A DNA stretch of 64,000 nt from Acanthornis magna (Eukaryota > Chordata > Aves > Passeriformes > Acanthizidae). The notes below the pieces were generated by a model. It did not search any database and was not told where the DNA came from. It saw only the letters and a list, made by a program, of their open reading frames with translations. Position 1 is the first letter of the stretch. Every line of letters begins with the position of its first letter. The stretch spans positions 3,220,001-3,284,000 of the forward strand of contig JAWUZG010000005.1 of NCBI GenBank assembly GCA_036785705.1, read 5' to 3'. Shown one piece after another: positions 39,445-51,400 of the stretch. Position numbers and translations under genes: made by a program.

Positions 39445-39949
39445 CTCTGGTGAGACCCCACCTGGAATACTGCATCCAGCTCTGGGGTCCCCAGCACAGG
39501 AAGGACATGGAGCTGTTGGAGTGAACCCAGAGGAGGCCACCAAGATGATCAGAGGGATGGAGCAGCTCTGCTGTGAGAAAAGGCTGAGAGAACTGGGATT
39601 TCTAGAAAAGAGAATCTTCAGGATGACCTAATTATGGCCTTCCAGTACCTTAGAGAAAAGATGAAGCAAGACTATTTACAAGGGCCTGCAGTGCCAGGAT
39701 GGGGGAATGGGCTTAAATTGAAAGAAAGTAGGTTTAGATTAGATATTAGGTAAGAACTTCTTACTGTGAGGGTGGTGAGGCCCTGGCACAGGTTGTCCAG
39801 AGTTGAGGATGCCCCACCCCTGGAAGCATTCAAGGCCAGGGGTTTGAGGCAACCTCTTCTAGGGGAAGGTGTCCCTGCCCATGGCAGAGAGTTGGAACAT
39901 GACAATCTTCAAGGTCCCTCCCAACCCAAGTCATTCTGTGATTCTGTGA
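39445..39949 (+). mobile_element. CR1 LINE, 5'-truncated 3' end
   Basis: This is the 3' end of a chicken-repeat-1 non-LTR retrotransposon. It starts inside the decayed reverse-transcriptase ORF: from 39450 the frame reads VRPHLEYCIQLWGP, the usual CR1 C-terminal motif, until a stop at 39522-39524, after which frameshifts follow. The 3' untranslated part carries CR1-typical phrases such as GTTTAGATTAGATATTAGG (39732-39750). It ends with two ATTCTGTG octamers (39933-39948), the CR1 terminal repeat. As is normal for CR1 it lacks a poly-A tail, and I see no clear target-site duplication. The copy is inactive. The 3' sequence resembles passerine CR1-J/E-type subfamilies, but a subfamily call needs a library search. 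Confidence 0.95.
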
Positions 39950-41480
39950 CAGGAACTGCTACCCGGAAAACAGCACACGCACATGCGCATGCACTGAGGG
40001 GATTTTACACACATCTTGTTTATAAGCTGTACATTACAAACTGACATTTCTGTTATTGGGGCTGTGTTTCCCCATTTATGGTCCTTCTTTAATACACAAA
40101 CCTAGGCCTTTTAATGCACAAACCTAGGAAAAAAGGGAAGTTTGCAGTCTGAGAGCAGCAAGGGGAGCCACTTTTCTCACTTGGGGGTCCGCACAATAAG
40201 CGTGTGTGAATTTTAGGAGGAACCTCCTGAGCAGCATCCACTGCTGCTGACAGCACCTGGCAGAAGGGCTACATCCTGCACATCCTTTGGCAGGTTTTCT
40301 GGGAAGCAGCTACAACAGAGCTGCAGTACAGATGGTCCTTCATTTGGGGGTGTTTGGATCCAGACCCTTCAGCTGGGTCTGTCTGAAGGGAAGCTGCCTT
40401 CAATACATGCAAATATTTTGGGTTCAAAGCTACACAGGCGTGGCTCAACTTATTTCCCTTCCAATTCCACCTCTTGTTCAGGCAGTGCAAAAACTTTCAA
40501 AGCCAAAAAGTCATCTGCTTTCAGCTGTACATCACCACCCAAATCCTAACGCTGGGACATGCAGGCTCTAAGAGCAGGACACTCCAGCAGCCTTGGAGGG
40601 GCTGAAGTTCCCTTGGGGACATTCAGATGAAATGTGCTCTACACTGGGGCTCCTCCATTGGAGGGGGAGTGAAAATGAGGGGCCAGGATATTTAAAATAT
40701 CCTGGTAGGTTCCATCTCTGGCAATGGATTCAGCCACAACAGGTTTATTCAGACTTTTAAGTCATTAGACTCTTTCCAGCACTATTTTTTAAAGATTTGT
40801 TCTACCTCTTAAAGAATTGCTTCTCAATGAAAAAGGAGAATGATGAATACATCTCCCCTTTCCCTGCTGAATACAACTTAGGAAAACATAATGCTTCTCA
40901 TCTGATTTCCTCCTCAAGTCAAAATAAGCCAACCAAATCCTGCTGTATACACCTATCAATACAAACAAAAGATGCAGAGGTGGGGTTGTTTTGTAGCAGA
41001 AATAAACACAGTTTAAGGAATGCTTTTCCTTTCATGACAGCTTAAGGTCCTTCAAACCTGACAGAATTGATTACTGAGTCAAAGCAAAGGAGGGCAGGGA
41101 ATGGAGTTTTTCTTGCATACGCACCTGCAATGTCTCACACTCCATGGGCTACGGAAAAGGAAGCGGAAGGCTTGAGCTGTTGGGAAGGAAAACCCAGGGA
41201 GGAAAAAGAACAAGGGATATCTTGGGATTAGCTTTAGCATAACATCCACAGTATGTTTGCTTTGCTTCTCCATCTCATATTTCTTCCTGGGATCAGTCCC
41301 CAGCCCTGCAGACCCTCCCAGGAGTACAATGCCCCTTTCGTGTATTGTACGAGTGGCACTGAGAGTACGGCAGCTTCAAAACATAAAAGGAAAAAAAGAG
41401 TCTCCCTCAACGCCATCATCATTTTTAAAAAAGGCAATTGATGTCGCCTGAAGCAGCAGCTATGAAGCCCAATTATACCA
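39950..41480. other. Gene-free non-coding DNA downstream of the CR1
   Basis: Unique sequence with no gene. Just after the CR1 there is a CA/TGCG-rich patch (39975-39993). A two-copy 21-bp direct repeat lies at 40090-40129. The remainder has no recognisable element. Confidence 0.7.
40090..40129 (+). repeat. 21-bp tandem direct repeat, two copies
   Basis: Copy one (TAATACACAAACCTAGGCCTT) and copy two (TTAATGCACAAACCTAGGA) share CACAAACCTAGG in full, with few differences elsewhere. It is a short local duplication with no sign of expansion. Confidence 0.75.
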
Positions 41481-41489
41481 CATTTCATT

Positions 41490-41880
41490 CAAGTGTCAAA
41501 AATTGGAATAATAAGAACCAACAACGAGGAGCACATATAGGAAATGATGCTGCCATCTTCTTTTGTTTTGGCCATGCGTTTTCATAAATTCAGGCTTTGA
41601 GCAGACCCAGTGCCACATTCCTTCAAGGACTTTCTTGTTCGCTATTGTTTTCAGTTCTTAACAATTGGCTTCCCTGACTACTTTCCCCGTGTTGACAGTC
41701 GCTCACAGAGCCTCCATATGCTCCCACTACTTGGGTAGTCAATCATTTGTGAATTAGCTACCCAATCAAAGATCTACAAGAGGCTGGTAGTGTTTATTCA
41801 TTGCTGGTGTTTTGAGTCAGTGTATTGCTTGCAAAAGGTGTCAGATTAAACACGCAGAAATGAATTTATTCGCAGGATGT
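41490..41880. promoter_or_regulatory. Candidate conserved enhancer-like block with inverted repeat
   Basis: About 390 bp of repeat-free sequence carry many homeodomain, PBX-like and forkhead-like words, for example TCAATCA, GTGAATTAGC, ACCCAATCAAAG and GTGTTTATTCATTG. A perfect 8-bp inverted repeat (41731-41765) surrounds the central homeodomain words. The stretch has balanced composition and no low-complexity runs, which is how many vertebrate conserved non-coding elements look. This is recognition by eye, and no alignment is available here. Confidence 0.3.
41731..41765. repeat. Inverted repeat, 8-bp arms with 19-nt loop
   Basis: TTGGGTAG (41731-41738) and CTACCCAA (41758-41765) are exact reverse complements. 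The 19-nt loop contains TCAATCA and GAATTAG. It could be a paired binding site or a cruciform or RNA stem. Chance occurrence of an 8-bp arm is not rare over 64 kb. Confidence 0.7.
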
Positions 41881-42657
41881 GGATTGCGCAGTCAGAAGCA
41901 GAGACACAAGCACTGGCCAGAGCTCGCGTGGGTTTTTCTGCCGGGTTTCTTTCCCTTTGTTTTGTTGCGGATTAAACCACGCCTGAGGTAAGACGCCACT
42001 GGACTCAGGACGACTGCAACCACCTGCTTACATTAAAATGGAATTTTTGGGAAGAGGCTGGAATCCTGGCTGGAAGCAAGGGAGTGGCTCCAGGGCCTGC
42101 TTCGGTGTGGAGGACAGAAAGGTTGAAGCAATCAAAGGCATCCTGATGGAATGTTTTCCTCACCTTATATCATGGAGGTGCGCATCGCAGCCCTGCCAAA
42201 CACGTTTCTCTCTGCACCAGCAGTATGCCTGCATTCCCAGCTGCATGGATGGAGCCCTCAGAACCCCAAGGAAGCACTTGTGCCTGATGCTGGGAATGAT
42301 CTCGGACAAAAGCCGTCCTTCTTTTAAGATCTGCCTCAAAACACCAACACAATACTTCCCTTAGCTGTCATTTTGGGGGAATTTAAAGGCATTTTAACAC
42401 TGGCCAACACAGCCTAAACCAAACAATGCCAACTTGCAGAAGAGCCAGCTTTCATCCAGCAGACTTGTTCCAACTCAGGATTATCACTCGCCATCAGAGA
42501 CACTGCCTAATTCAGAGCTGGATGCAAACCTTGACAGGATTTAAACACACAGCTCATGTGAACTCGCCTCCTTTCATAGAAAAAGGGGGAAAAAAGTTGA
42601 CATAAGGCTGTGTTTGGAGATCTCACTTTACAGCCCAGGTTTATGCTAAAGATGAGT

Positions 42658-42706
42658 AACACACACACACACACATATATATACATATATATATCTATAT
42701 CTATCT
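42658..42706 (+). repeat. Compound (AC)n(AT)n(CTAT)n microsatellite
   Basis: About nine AC units pass into AT-rich TATATACATATATATA sequence and then CTAT-type units. Dinucleotide repeats of this length are normally polymorphic and may change between individuals. It has no link to a recognised retrotransposon tail. Confidence 0.9.
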
Positions 42707-44239
42707 CCACAGGAGTTCCATACTGTCACCTTTACCTGAGTTAAGAGATCTATTTATAAGAGAAAAAAAAAAAAAATTAACTGCCAGTCCAAAGAAAATG
42801 TCACTGGTGATGAGAGAATCAAGCTGATTTCTTTTCTTCTCATGAATCATTGTCACAATAAAGGGTCTGCATGACAACCCTGCCCTTAGCAATCACTAAA
42901 AAACTCAGTTCCTTTGAAATTATGAGCTGGCTGGTCCTTATATTGCCAGTACTTGGTGATGATGACAACGATGCACAGGGAGAGATGTAACTTAGCTGCT
43001 TGCCATAGTTCTTACTTCAGCTGACTTCCAGCAGCATTTACTATTCTGTATTAATAGAAATTAAAATATTAAACACTTACTCATTAAGGTATGCAGATAT
43101 GATTCACAGGGAACTGCTAAGAAAATGCTATTTTTAAGTGGAGATATTACAGCAAAGAGTATTTCAAGTTAGAGCTCCCCAGAAGAAACATAAAGTACTT
43201 GTTTATTCAGTGTCAGTTGGAATAACAAAAATTCGTTCTACTGATAATAGTGCATCAATACATATTAAGCCAATGGCAATTTTCCTGAAGTTTTCCCTTC
43301 TACAGAATTCATGAAAGAAATTTAAAACACTCAAGGCAAATGTCAGTGCGAGGGACAGTAATGTAAAGAATCAAAGTGGAACTACCTGGAATGTACATTA
43401 AATAAAAGGCAGAGAATGAGCACTGAGTGAATTTTTATATGTTCACATTACAACAATCTAGTCAAAGATTCTGACCCCTGGCACTGGAGAAATCTTTCCA
43501 GTTTTGATATTTGCAATAAGATCATTCCCAAGAGGGCTGCGAAAAAATCCTCTTCCTCTCCCTTTCTTTCAATAAAATGAGACCTCATCTGTATTATGAG
43601 GAAGAATACTAATAATTTGGTAGTGTTCGGAAGTAGCTTTTCTAAAACCCTTGCTTGGGGTTTAATATTGCCTGGGAAGTCCGGCAGATTTTCTTGGCTT
43701 TGCTGGAAAGAGAAGCCCACGGCATTGCATGGAGTACTCAACTCCAACCTCTGCCAGGAGAACACAGAGGGGATGTGCTCAACCCTTCCACAGCCAACCC
43801 AGGGAGAAGAACCCAGAGACACCCCTAACGGGGCACAAGAGGGTCCCATCTGTGCACAAGAAATCTCCTGGGAAGTCCGAAATGCGCTCCCTACACTGGA
43901 GCGACTCTGGAGCCTCTCTGCCTTTATGGCAGCTCTGCGTTGACTCCCTCTGAGATCATCCAACACAAATATTTGGGTGAAGTGCAAGATTATTACTCGA
44001 AGAAAGGAAAAAAACAAGGCAAGAGAGTTGGCAGCGGTGTGTAATAACAAATAGGTGCACGCCGTCAAAACAATTAATGTCACTTTGCAAGGTCTTTTGG
44101 AAATATATCAACAGAGGGAACCCACAGATGGCTCTTTTCCAGTGCATTTTGGAAGGGGGTAGGATGGGCCATGCTACTGTAAATCCCAAGCTGAAAGGTG
44201 AGAAGGACAAAAAAAACTAAAAGGAAAAAGAGGGAAAAG

Positions 44240-44257
44240 TGTTTGTTTGTTTGTTTT
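44240..44257 (+). repeat. (GTTT)n microsatellite
   Basis: Four GTTT units are followed by a short T-run, next to an A/G-rich stretch (44205-44239). It is ordinary simple sequence. Confidence 0.8.
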
Positions 44258-44600
44258 TGCCTCCTAAATTTCCTCTTCAGATAACAAAATTAATTGGGCG
44301 TGTACCATCAGGGCAAAGATTGACTCAGAGGTTGGATGGTCTAATGCAACAGATACACCAAGCTGACCCATAATGCCATAAATGCTGGATAGAGGACCAG
44401 AATTTTCCAGTGCTCAGCACCAATTAAGGCCAGGTTTGCAGAAAATGTCCTTCCCAGGAGGGCCAGTGTAACAGAAAGCATTTGGCTCCCTCTTGATGTT
44501 TGCAGAAATGTTTTCAGAAGACCTTCTTTTCCTGGCACACTGCCCTCTTTCTATACCCAGGTATTTAAACAGGGCTTTAAAAGGCCAAATTATCGCCTCC

Positions 44601-44645
44601 CTGATTCTCAGTTTCCTATCATTAAAACAGGAACAAAAATAAACT
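44601..44645 (+). mobile_element. Possible ancient MIR-type SINE fragment
   Basis: The words CTCAGTTTCCT, AAAACAGGAA and CAAAAATAA occur in the order and spacing of the MIR SINE central and 3' region (there CTCAGTTTCCTCATCTGTAAAA, then GGGATAATA). One short gap and several substitutions are needed. Birds carry few, very old copies of such elements, so a degraded fragment is plausible. The match is short and from memory, so a library search with a sensitive aligner decides it. Confidence 0.35.
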
Positions 44646-47600
44646 TCTTTCACGGCCAAGGAGCAAAGAGGATAAAAGCAGAGGTGCTTGATGCTCAGAC
44701 ATCTCAATGCTGGGGGTCAGATAAGGATATAATTTTTGCACCAGCAACTCTTTGCTCATGTTATGGTGTTATCCTTCATTAAATTTCCAAACATTCAGAA
44801 TAAAATCAGATCCTAAAGCAACCATGTTTTCTGCTCCTGGAAATCCCCCATTTCCCAAGAGACTGAGCTCGCTCAAACTGTCTGCCCCTTTCAGAGATCC
44901 CTCTTGATTCCCTTTCCTTCCCCCTCAGTTTGCCCAGAGCTGAGCCCTGCTTTTCCCGAGCAAGCAGCTGATGAGCTGGGCGGGTACAGGAGCATTGCAC
45001 TGATTTCTGTAAGGTGTATGTATTTATTTGTACTTATCCACATCTATAAACACACATATATACCATGTGTCCACATTTAAGGCTGGAATAGGATGGACGA
45101 ACAGCTGGGACATCACTTCAATCGTTTCTAAACACCAGGTAGGATGTGTCAGAGGGGTGGGGAGCAGCACTGGCTCAGTGACAGAAAGCAGACTGTTTGT
45201 AGGGTTTTGTTGCCCTCCCTGGCTCCACACAGGTAACGATGACCCCAGGTGCTGTAACTCACATGGTGCTGGCAGGCAGCAAACACTGTGGAAGCCAAGC
45301 CAAGAGGAGGAAAGATTGTCCTTTTGCTCTGATATTTCCAAGTACAGTCCTGCATTTCCTTATTTATCACTAGTCAGGCAGAGAAGGGACACAAGAGGTG
45401 AATCTCCCAGGTACAGCTCTAGCTCCCTCCCTGCCTTTTCCTATAAACATTCACCAACCTTCTTTAAAAGGGGGCAATTTCCCGGCCCCAGAGGGTCAGG
45501 AGTCTGTCGGGGAAGTTCTGAGGGATCTCCCAGCTCTGGCAAGGCACCACTTGAGGTCTGAGTAAGCCCAACACAAAAGAAAAGCCAAACTGTACATGGG
45601 CTCAGCAGCTTAGTCAGTGGGTGGTGGCCCTCAGTGGGCCCAGGGAGGACAGCAAAGGTGACAAGTTTTGTGGAAGATCTGAAGAGCTAAGAAGACACCC
45701 CACAGGTGTCTCATGTAAGTTTGGGCTTCAACACCCTCAGTGCTACACTGGGCAAAAGCTGATAAGGAAGAGTGGAGATAAACAGTATCATTTCCATCTT
45801 TTAGGCACAGGAGTAAGTGGGATTATTTCATCATGTAAGTCATAACCACAAAGATCTTTCCACTATAGTGATTCCTTGTAAAAATATTTGAAGACTTGTA
45901 CACATCTGAAGGAAGGACTCAGAATAAAAGAGGATCCTCCTCTCTATTTTAACAATGACTTCTGAAGAGCACTCACCATGTTTTACTTCACAAGTACATT
46001 TCTGCACGTGTACCAGTGTAAGAAGTTTCATCAAGTTTGGAGAGAAAAGGTAAAAGCTTTTAACATTAGTCAAGGACACAGAGTGGTTAAAGTTTGGGTT
46101 TTCTTTTTTAAGTATTTCCTTCCCCCTGTTTCAACCAATTACTCCTGCACTCCTGTACATGATTTCAGGCTACTCTCTTTCAGGAAAACCCTGGGAAGAG
46201 CCCTTTGCTGAGGAAGAAATAGATCTTTTCAGCATTTGTGAATCTATTTCCTAATAGCTTGGTAAGCAAACTGTGCTCCTTATCTGGAGCCTGGTAAATA
46301 CAATGCAAAACAAGGTTATTTCTGCTCCCACACTGACAATCAGAGCCTACGTGGTCTGTGGTGCTGTCTCAGGGATGGATGGGCAGTCTTCTCTCCAGGA
46401 AATTTTGCTTTTTTTAGGACACTTCATCCAGCATCCTCTTGCCTGGGAAAAGTTTTAGCATTTTCCAGCACCCGAGAGTGCTGTTTGAACATGCGTTTAG
46501 AAGAAAATAACCTTGCGGCTTTTATGATGTCCAGCACACATCAGCTGCTGCTCTGGCCTTAAACAGATGAGTGCCACAATCCTCTTCCTTCTCCCATCTA
46601 ATTATCATGAGGTTCAGCTGCTCCTCTTCCACTTCAGTCCTCTCCACACACATTCTAGAGCACCCCACATGCCCACCCACGCTATTTTGCTCCATGCCTC
46701 CACTCTGGCTCTGCAGTCCTCAGGGAAAGTTTTGCTCCAGGACATCACAAAGTGCTCATCTCTCCTGGACTGACTTCACAGTGGTTTCTCTTAACTAGGA
46801 CCAGCTTTATATGGAACTTAATGAACAGCTAACCCAGATAACAGAATGGGGGCAGAGGGTCACGGGGAAGAGAAAAGATGGTCAGGAAACAACAAACATG
46901 GAGTGAGGAAAGACAGGCACGGAACAAAGGGAAATACTCAGAAGTCTTAAGAGACAGAATGGTGACAGGAATTGCAGTTGGAGCTGGAAGTGCTCATGTG
47001 TTACCTCATCTGGGTCAAGTGAGCCAGTATCTCCCTCAACTGTCATTTTTTTCAAGATTAAGGCAAGCAAGGCTTTGTTTTTTCTTTGTCACTCTGTTGT
47101 GCCTTTTTTCTATTCAGGAGGTTCAGTGGTTTAATTTTTGTTGTTCTTTTCTTTTTTTTTAATTACCTTGATCTTGCTTTCCCCATTCCCCATTTGGTCA
47201 CTGTTTGAACAGGAATGAATTCCCAGTCTCCAAAGCCCATATGTGATTTCTATGGAGTGATCCCAAATTACCTAATCTCAGCTCATATGCCAGTGCACAT
47301 TCACAGTTTAACATCTTTTTTTCCTTGGAATTGGGCACAGAAACTGCTAGTTGGCTCAGATGTAAAAATAATACTCAAAACACCGAGGCCAAACCCTGCA
47401 CAATAAGTCTACATATGTGGTTGGGCACTAACAAGCAAGTAAGAAAATGATCTATTTAAAGACTCACTTCTGATTTAGACATCACTTTGAAGCAGTGAGA
47501 GTAGCCAGCAGAGTCTGGTCTCCATCACAATTTTTCAAATATAAAAATTAAAAAATGATTATAATTATGCATTCTGAAAGCTGGATGGGGCCATGCTACA

Positions 47601-48079
47601 CTGAAGCATATTTTCCAATGTAATTAAGGCTTTCAGCTGATTCCTTCTGACTGCAATTGTTATTTCAAATGTGAATTAATAAATCATGTCCATCTAGTTA
47701 AGAATTAAAATCAGTCTCAAGTATTCCTGCTTAGACCAGCAAACTTAAAGAGAGGGAGGGATGAATGCTCCCAAGAAATTCTCAGTGGAGAAAAGAAGAA
47801 AAGAAAAAATAGGGAAAGTAAAAGAAAGGGCCTCATCTTATTTAGGGTTTTCCAGGCATCTAAGAAACACACAGGATGAAGTTACATGACTCACACATAT
47901 GGAAGCATTTTTCTAGCTTTATACCAAGACAATATGCAAATAGTCTACCCCTACTTTCACTCATGACTGGCTGCAAATACAAAATTCAAGCTGAATAATG
48001 TTAACTGCCCACATGCTCTGCTCTAAAGGATCCTCAAGGGCTTCTGGTCTCCTGTGGTATCCACAGAGCACTTTAGCTA

Positions 48080-48430
48080 TCACAGTGAATTAGTGTAAGG
48101 CCTGGTAATGCACCTTTAAGTATGTGAGCCCTTTTAAGGCACTTAGAGGTCAAGTCTGTGGCTATATAAAGTACAACCTTTCGAACATTTATTTTCACTT
48201 GCCCATCCAGAGGCTCGGATGGCACGCAAAGGCGATGTTTAATTTCATAAGAGCCCTTCAGATTCCAAATTGTCAGAGTCATCAACTGGCTCTGATAGCC
48301 AACCAAAGTTTACAGTAATGTAATAAAGCAAGGTAAATATTGGCAATCAGGCAGCGGCTGCTGAGTATGGCTGCGCGGGGCAGGAGGAATTGTCATTGTG
48401 AGAGAAAGTTGTCATTTTGCAAAGGGACCT
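48080..48430. promoter_or_regulatory. Candidate conserved regulatory block with TATA-like element
   Basis: A repeat-free stretch holds a nuclear-receptor half-site AGGTCA (48147-48152), a good TATA-like TATATAAAG (48163-48171) and further words such as GGTAATGCAC and AATATTGGCAATCAGG. A small CpG cluster (GCAGCGG and CTGCGCGGGG, 48353-48380) sits downstream of the TATA-like word. The arrangement resembles either an enhancer or a minimal promoter facing right. No first exon with a believable open frame or donor can be assigned, so it stays a candidate. Confidence 0.25.
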
Positions 48431-51400
48431 CTAAAGAGCAAGGCACAAGGCGGAGCAAGTCCAGATGGGCCTCTTCCCTGGAACATAAACACAGACGCTC
48501 TGCTCAGCCTCTTCCCTATTTCTCAGCTATCCCAGACCATGAACAGTAGCTCCCAATGTCCCATCGATCAAAAGTTCCCTGCGAGTAAAGAACTTCCCAT
48601 GCAAACACTGAGTGTTTCTACAGACATTACAACAAAGAGATGCCCAAGCAGGTTACTGAAAATAAAAAGGGCCCATAAAAAAGAAACTGTAGATATCAAA
48701 GATATGCTACACTATTTCCTCAATGAGATGATGCAGCAAGTAAACAAAGCATTATTTTTTCACAGACCAGCTTATAAGAGAGCACAGTTTTACTCTGAAT
48801 ATTGAAGTGGGTTTTTTTCTGAGAGCAAAAATGAAGTAAAAAAGGATGTCACTGCTGCGAGATAACAGGAGCTGCCATGTGTGTGCCTGGAGACACCTGA
48901 GCTTCCAGAGCTGGACAGCTCTGCAGCGCTGCCAGCCCAGCCCCGCTCCTGGCACTGGAAGGCTGTCTTTTCCTATTCTGCTGGGAGGGCCCTGGGCCCT
49001 TCAGAGAGCACACCTGATTCACTCCAAACAGCACCCCATCCTCTCCCCCTGCAGAGCCTTCTCCTCTAACACTGGCCCCTTGTACTGTTTATTCTGTACC
49101 TGATTTTGGTAAGCGCTGGATGGCCAGCAATTAAAATAAAAGGATATAAAAAGCCAATGAAAGGAGAGAACTCTTTGTACTTGTGACTTAGTGGGACATT
49201 AGCAGAAACACTCAGATAAGCAGCTGTTTAACAGAGGTCAGTGCCCCATATCAGCTGTGCTGTTACCTCTGTGTGCAGAGGAACAACTCACTGGGCACTG
49301 AGAGTTGACAGCCCAGATCGGTGGGTATGTGCCAAAGGTACCAGAGCGAAGCTGCCTTCTTGTGTATTTTTTAGTGCATCTCAGTCTCTTCTCTTTATTT
49401 AGTTCATGTTACTTATTTAAATGGAACAGGACTTTGTCTATTGATACTCAAAAGGAAGATGAAGAGGTAGGAATCTGGTCTTATTGATCTGGATATCTGT
49501 AATTCAAATGAACAAATAACACCCAGAGAGGATATTTGTTGGTTAATGCCATGTACTCAGTTACTGTGTGCTGATACTCATCAATGCATTTCAGATTTTA
49601 TATAGACTTCTGAGCTGCTCCATCACACAGTAGGTGCCTGGCTGCGAGACTGTGCCATTTTGAAGTTTTGTTCATTACTGGATGCTTGTCCTTGTCCTGA
49701 AAGCTCCCTGAGTCAGGCAAGATTTCTGTGACTTGTTGATTTGTAGGATGAGGCTTGCTGGGAAAGCCATACACTGTTCTCTCAGCACTTCAGAAGAGAA
49801 GCTTGGAAGCTTTTCCACCTACCTGCAAACAAAACCATTCTCCCAAAGTTACTCAAAAGCTGATGTGAGGACACGCAGTACCCTTGCTTAGTTAAACTGT
49901 TATTCAGTTTGCTGAGTGCCACTGCTGTCAAGGACAAGAAATATATTCATGACTCCATTCACTGGCTTTAGCAGTATGAGTTTGTTTCATGTCAAGAAGC
50001 CCTAAAAAAATAAAAAGGTCGAACGGAAAGGGAGGACAGGGTAAGAAATGCATTTTAATCAAGAGGAGAGAAAAGCTGCTGCAACCTGGCCCTTCTTGTT
50101 CAAGATAATGCCCATGTGGAAACTGGAAGGTGCCACAACACCACATGGAATAACAGTGGCCAAATCAGTCCCTGGTTAGCACAGAGCCCAGTAACCACTG
50201 CAAGACAGTGCTGCAAACACACAAAAATTCACACACGTGCAAAATTCATGAAGATAAATACCCCATCAACTGTGGGCAGTGCCTGTGCCTGCCTTGCAGC
50301 AGTGAGCCAGGATATTCACTTCCCGCCAAGGCTCCCTCTCCCAGGCAGGGAAGCAGCCATGCCAAGCCTCGAGCGACAGCGTAATGACATTAATTTTCCA
50401 GGCACGCTGATGACAGCTCTGTGAAGGCTGGAATTTGAGTAATGCAGGTCGCACTGCCATTGTCCTGTATCAGTGCAGAGGGGTCAGACTCTCAAGGCTG
50501 CTTTATGTGCAAGGAGCACAGCTCAGCCCAAAGCACTCCCTGGAAAAACCCAGCGGAAAAGAAACAAGACACTGCAGAAAACACGACGGTTTTGTGGAAC
50601 TGATGAAAGGTGTCATAGCTGACTAGTAGTGACATGTCCCTAACACAGGGACAGGACAGTCCTTGTCCACACTGCAGCTCACAGTTGATAGTTGTGAGAT
50701 TGCCTGGCTTACACAGGAATGAATGTTTTGGTTCAGCCCGGGCATGTTTTGAAGCGCAGCTCACTGAGCTCTTGACCTTTCCAGGCAACCCCTGCAACAA
50801 ATTGACCAATAGGTATCTGGTTGATGGACAAAAATAGTCACATATTCTTGCCTATCTCCACTTTTCCCTTATCCCATTCCAAGTTCCATGGAAGATTTCT
50901 CCCTAATATAGCCTCCCGGTAACTCGCTGTAGTCTGTCAGCGCTTACAAAAAGCACATGAGACACTTTGTTGATCTTTCCCACTCTGAGTTCAACCCCCC
51001 TGGTAACAGCAACACTGTCCAGAGCAATTGCTAATCCTCCCAGTTAAACCTGCAACACTCAAGGATGGCCAACTAAGCTGCCTGCCTGACAGGAAGGAGA
51101 GACTCAGCCCAAAATTCCCTCATGATGCAGAATCAGAGAGCCAGGACAACCCTAAAAAACTGCAACTTTATTCCTCTTATTGCCTTAATGACCCACCACG
51201 GCACAATATTAGCAACACCTTCAACTTCCTCCCACAGACATATGTATCAGAGGGGTTAAACCCCATGGAACCTGACCTTAACAACTCTGGAGCAGCACAG
51301 GTTCAGCTGGTGGAGCAGAGCACGGGTTCCCTCAGCTCAGAACTACCTGGAGTAACCTGGAAATCAGGGTTGTAGCAGGACAGTGATGCCTTGGCCATGG

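Larger units (their letters stand above)
42020..48080. other. Gene-free non-coding DNA
   Basis: No gene is supported. Contents are the compound CA/TA microsatellite at 42658-42706, an A14 run near 42764-42777, a (GTTT)n tract at 44240-44257 and a MIR-like fragment at 44601-44645. TAAT-rich patches lie near 47540-47720. A 211-codon minus-strand frame (43448-44083) overlaps plus-strand frames of 115 and 74 codons, has no recognisable domain, and is treated as chance. Confidence 0.7.

Noticed and set aside
41950..42005. Splice donor CTGAG-GTAAGA near 41985
   Set aside because: The donor matches consensus, but no convincing upstream acceptor, start or open frame was found. It could belong to a non-coding transcript but is unsupported.
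43448..44083. 211-codon minus-strand open frame
   Set aside because: No recognisable family and no splice or promoter context. Plus-strand frames of 115 and 74 codons share the same stop-poor stretch.
45028..45561. 177-codon plus-strand open frame
   Set aside because: No domain or motif, and minus-strand frames overlap it. Treated as chance.
49690..49735. Ancient L2 3' end (GAAAGCTCCCTGAG word)
   Set aside because: The resemblance is limited to about 15 bases and lacks the rest of the L2 ending.
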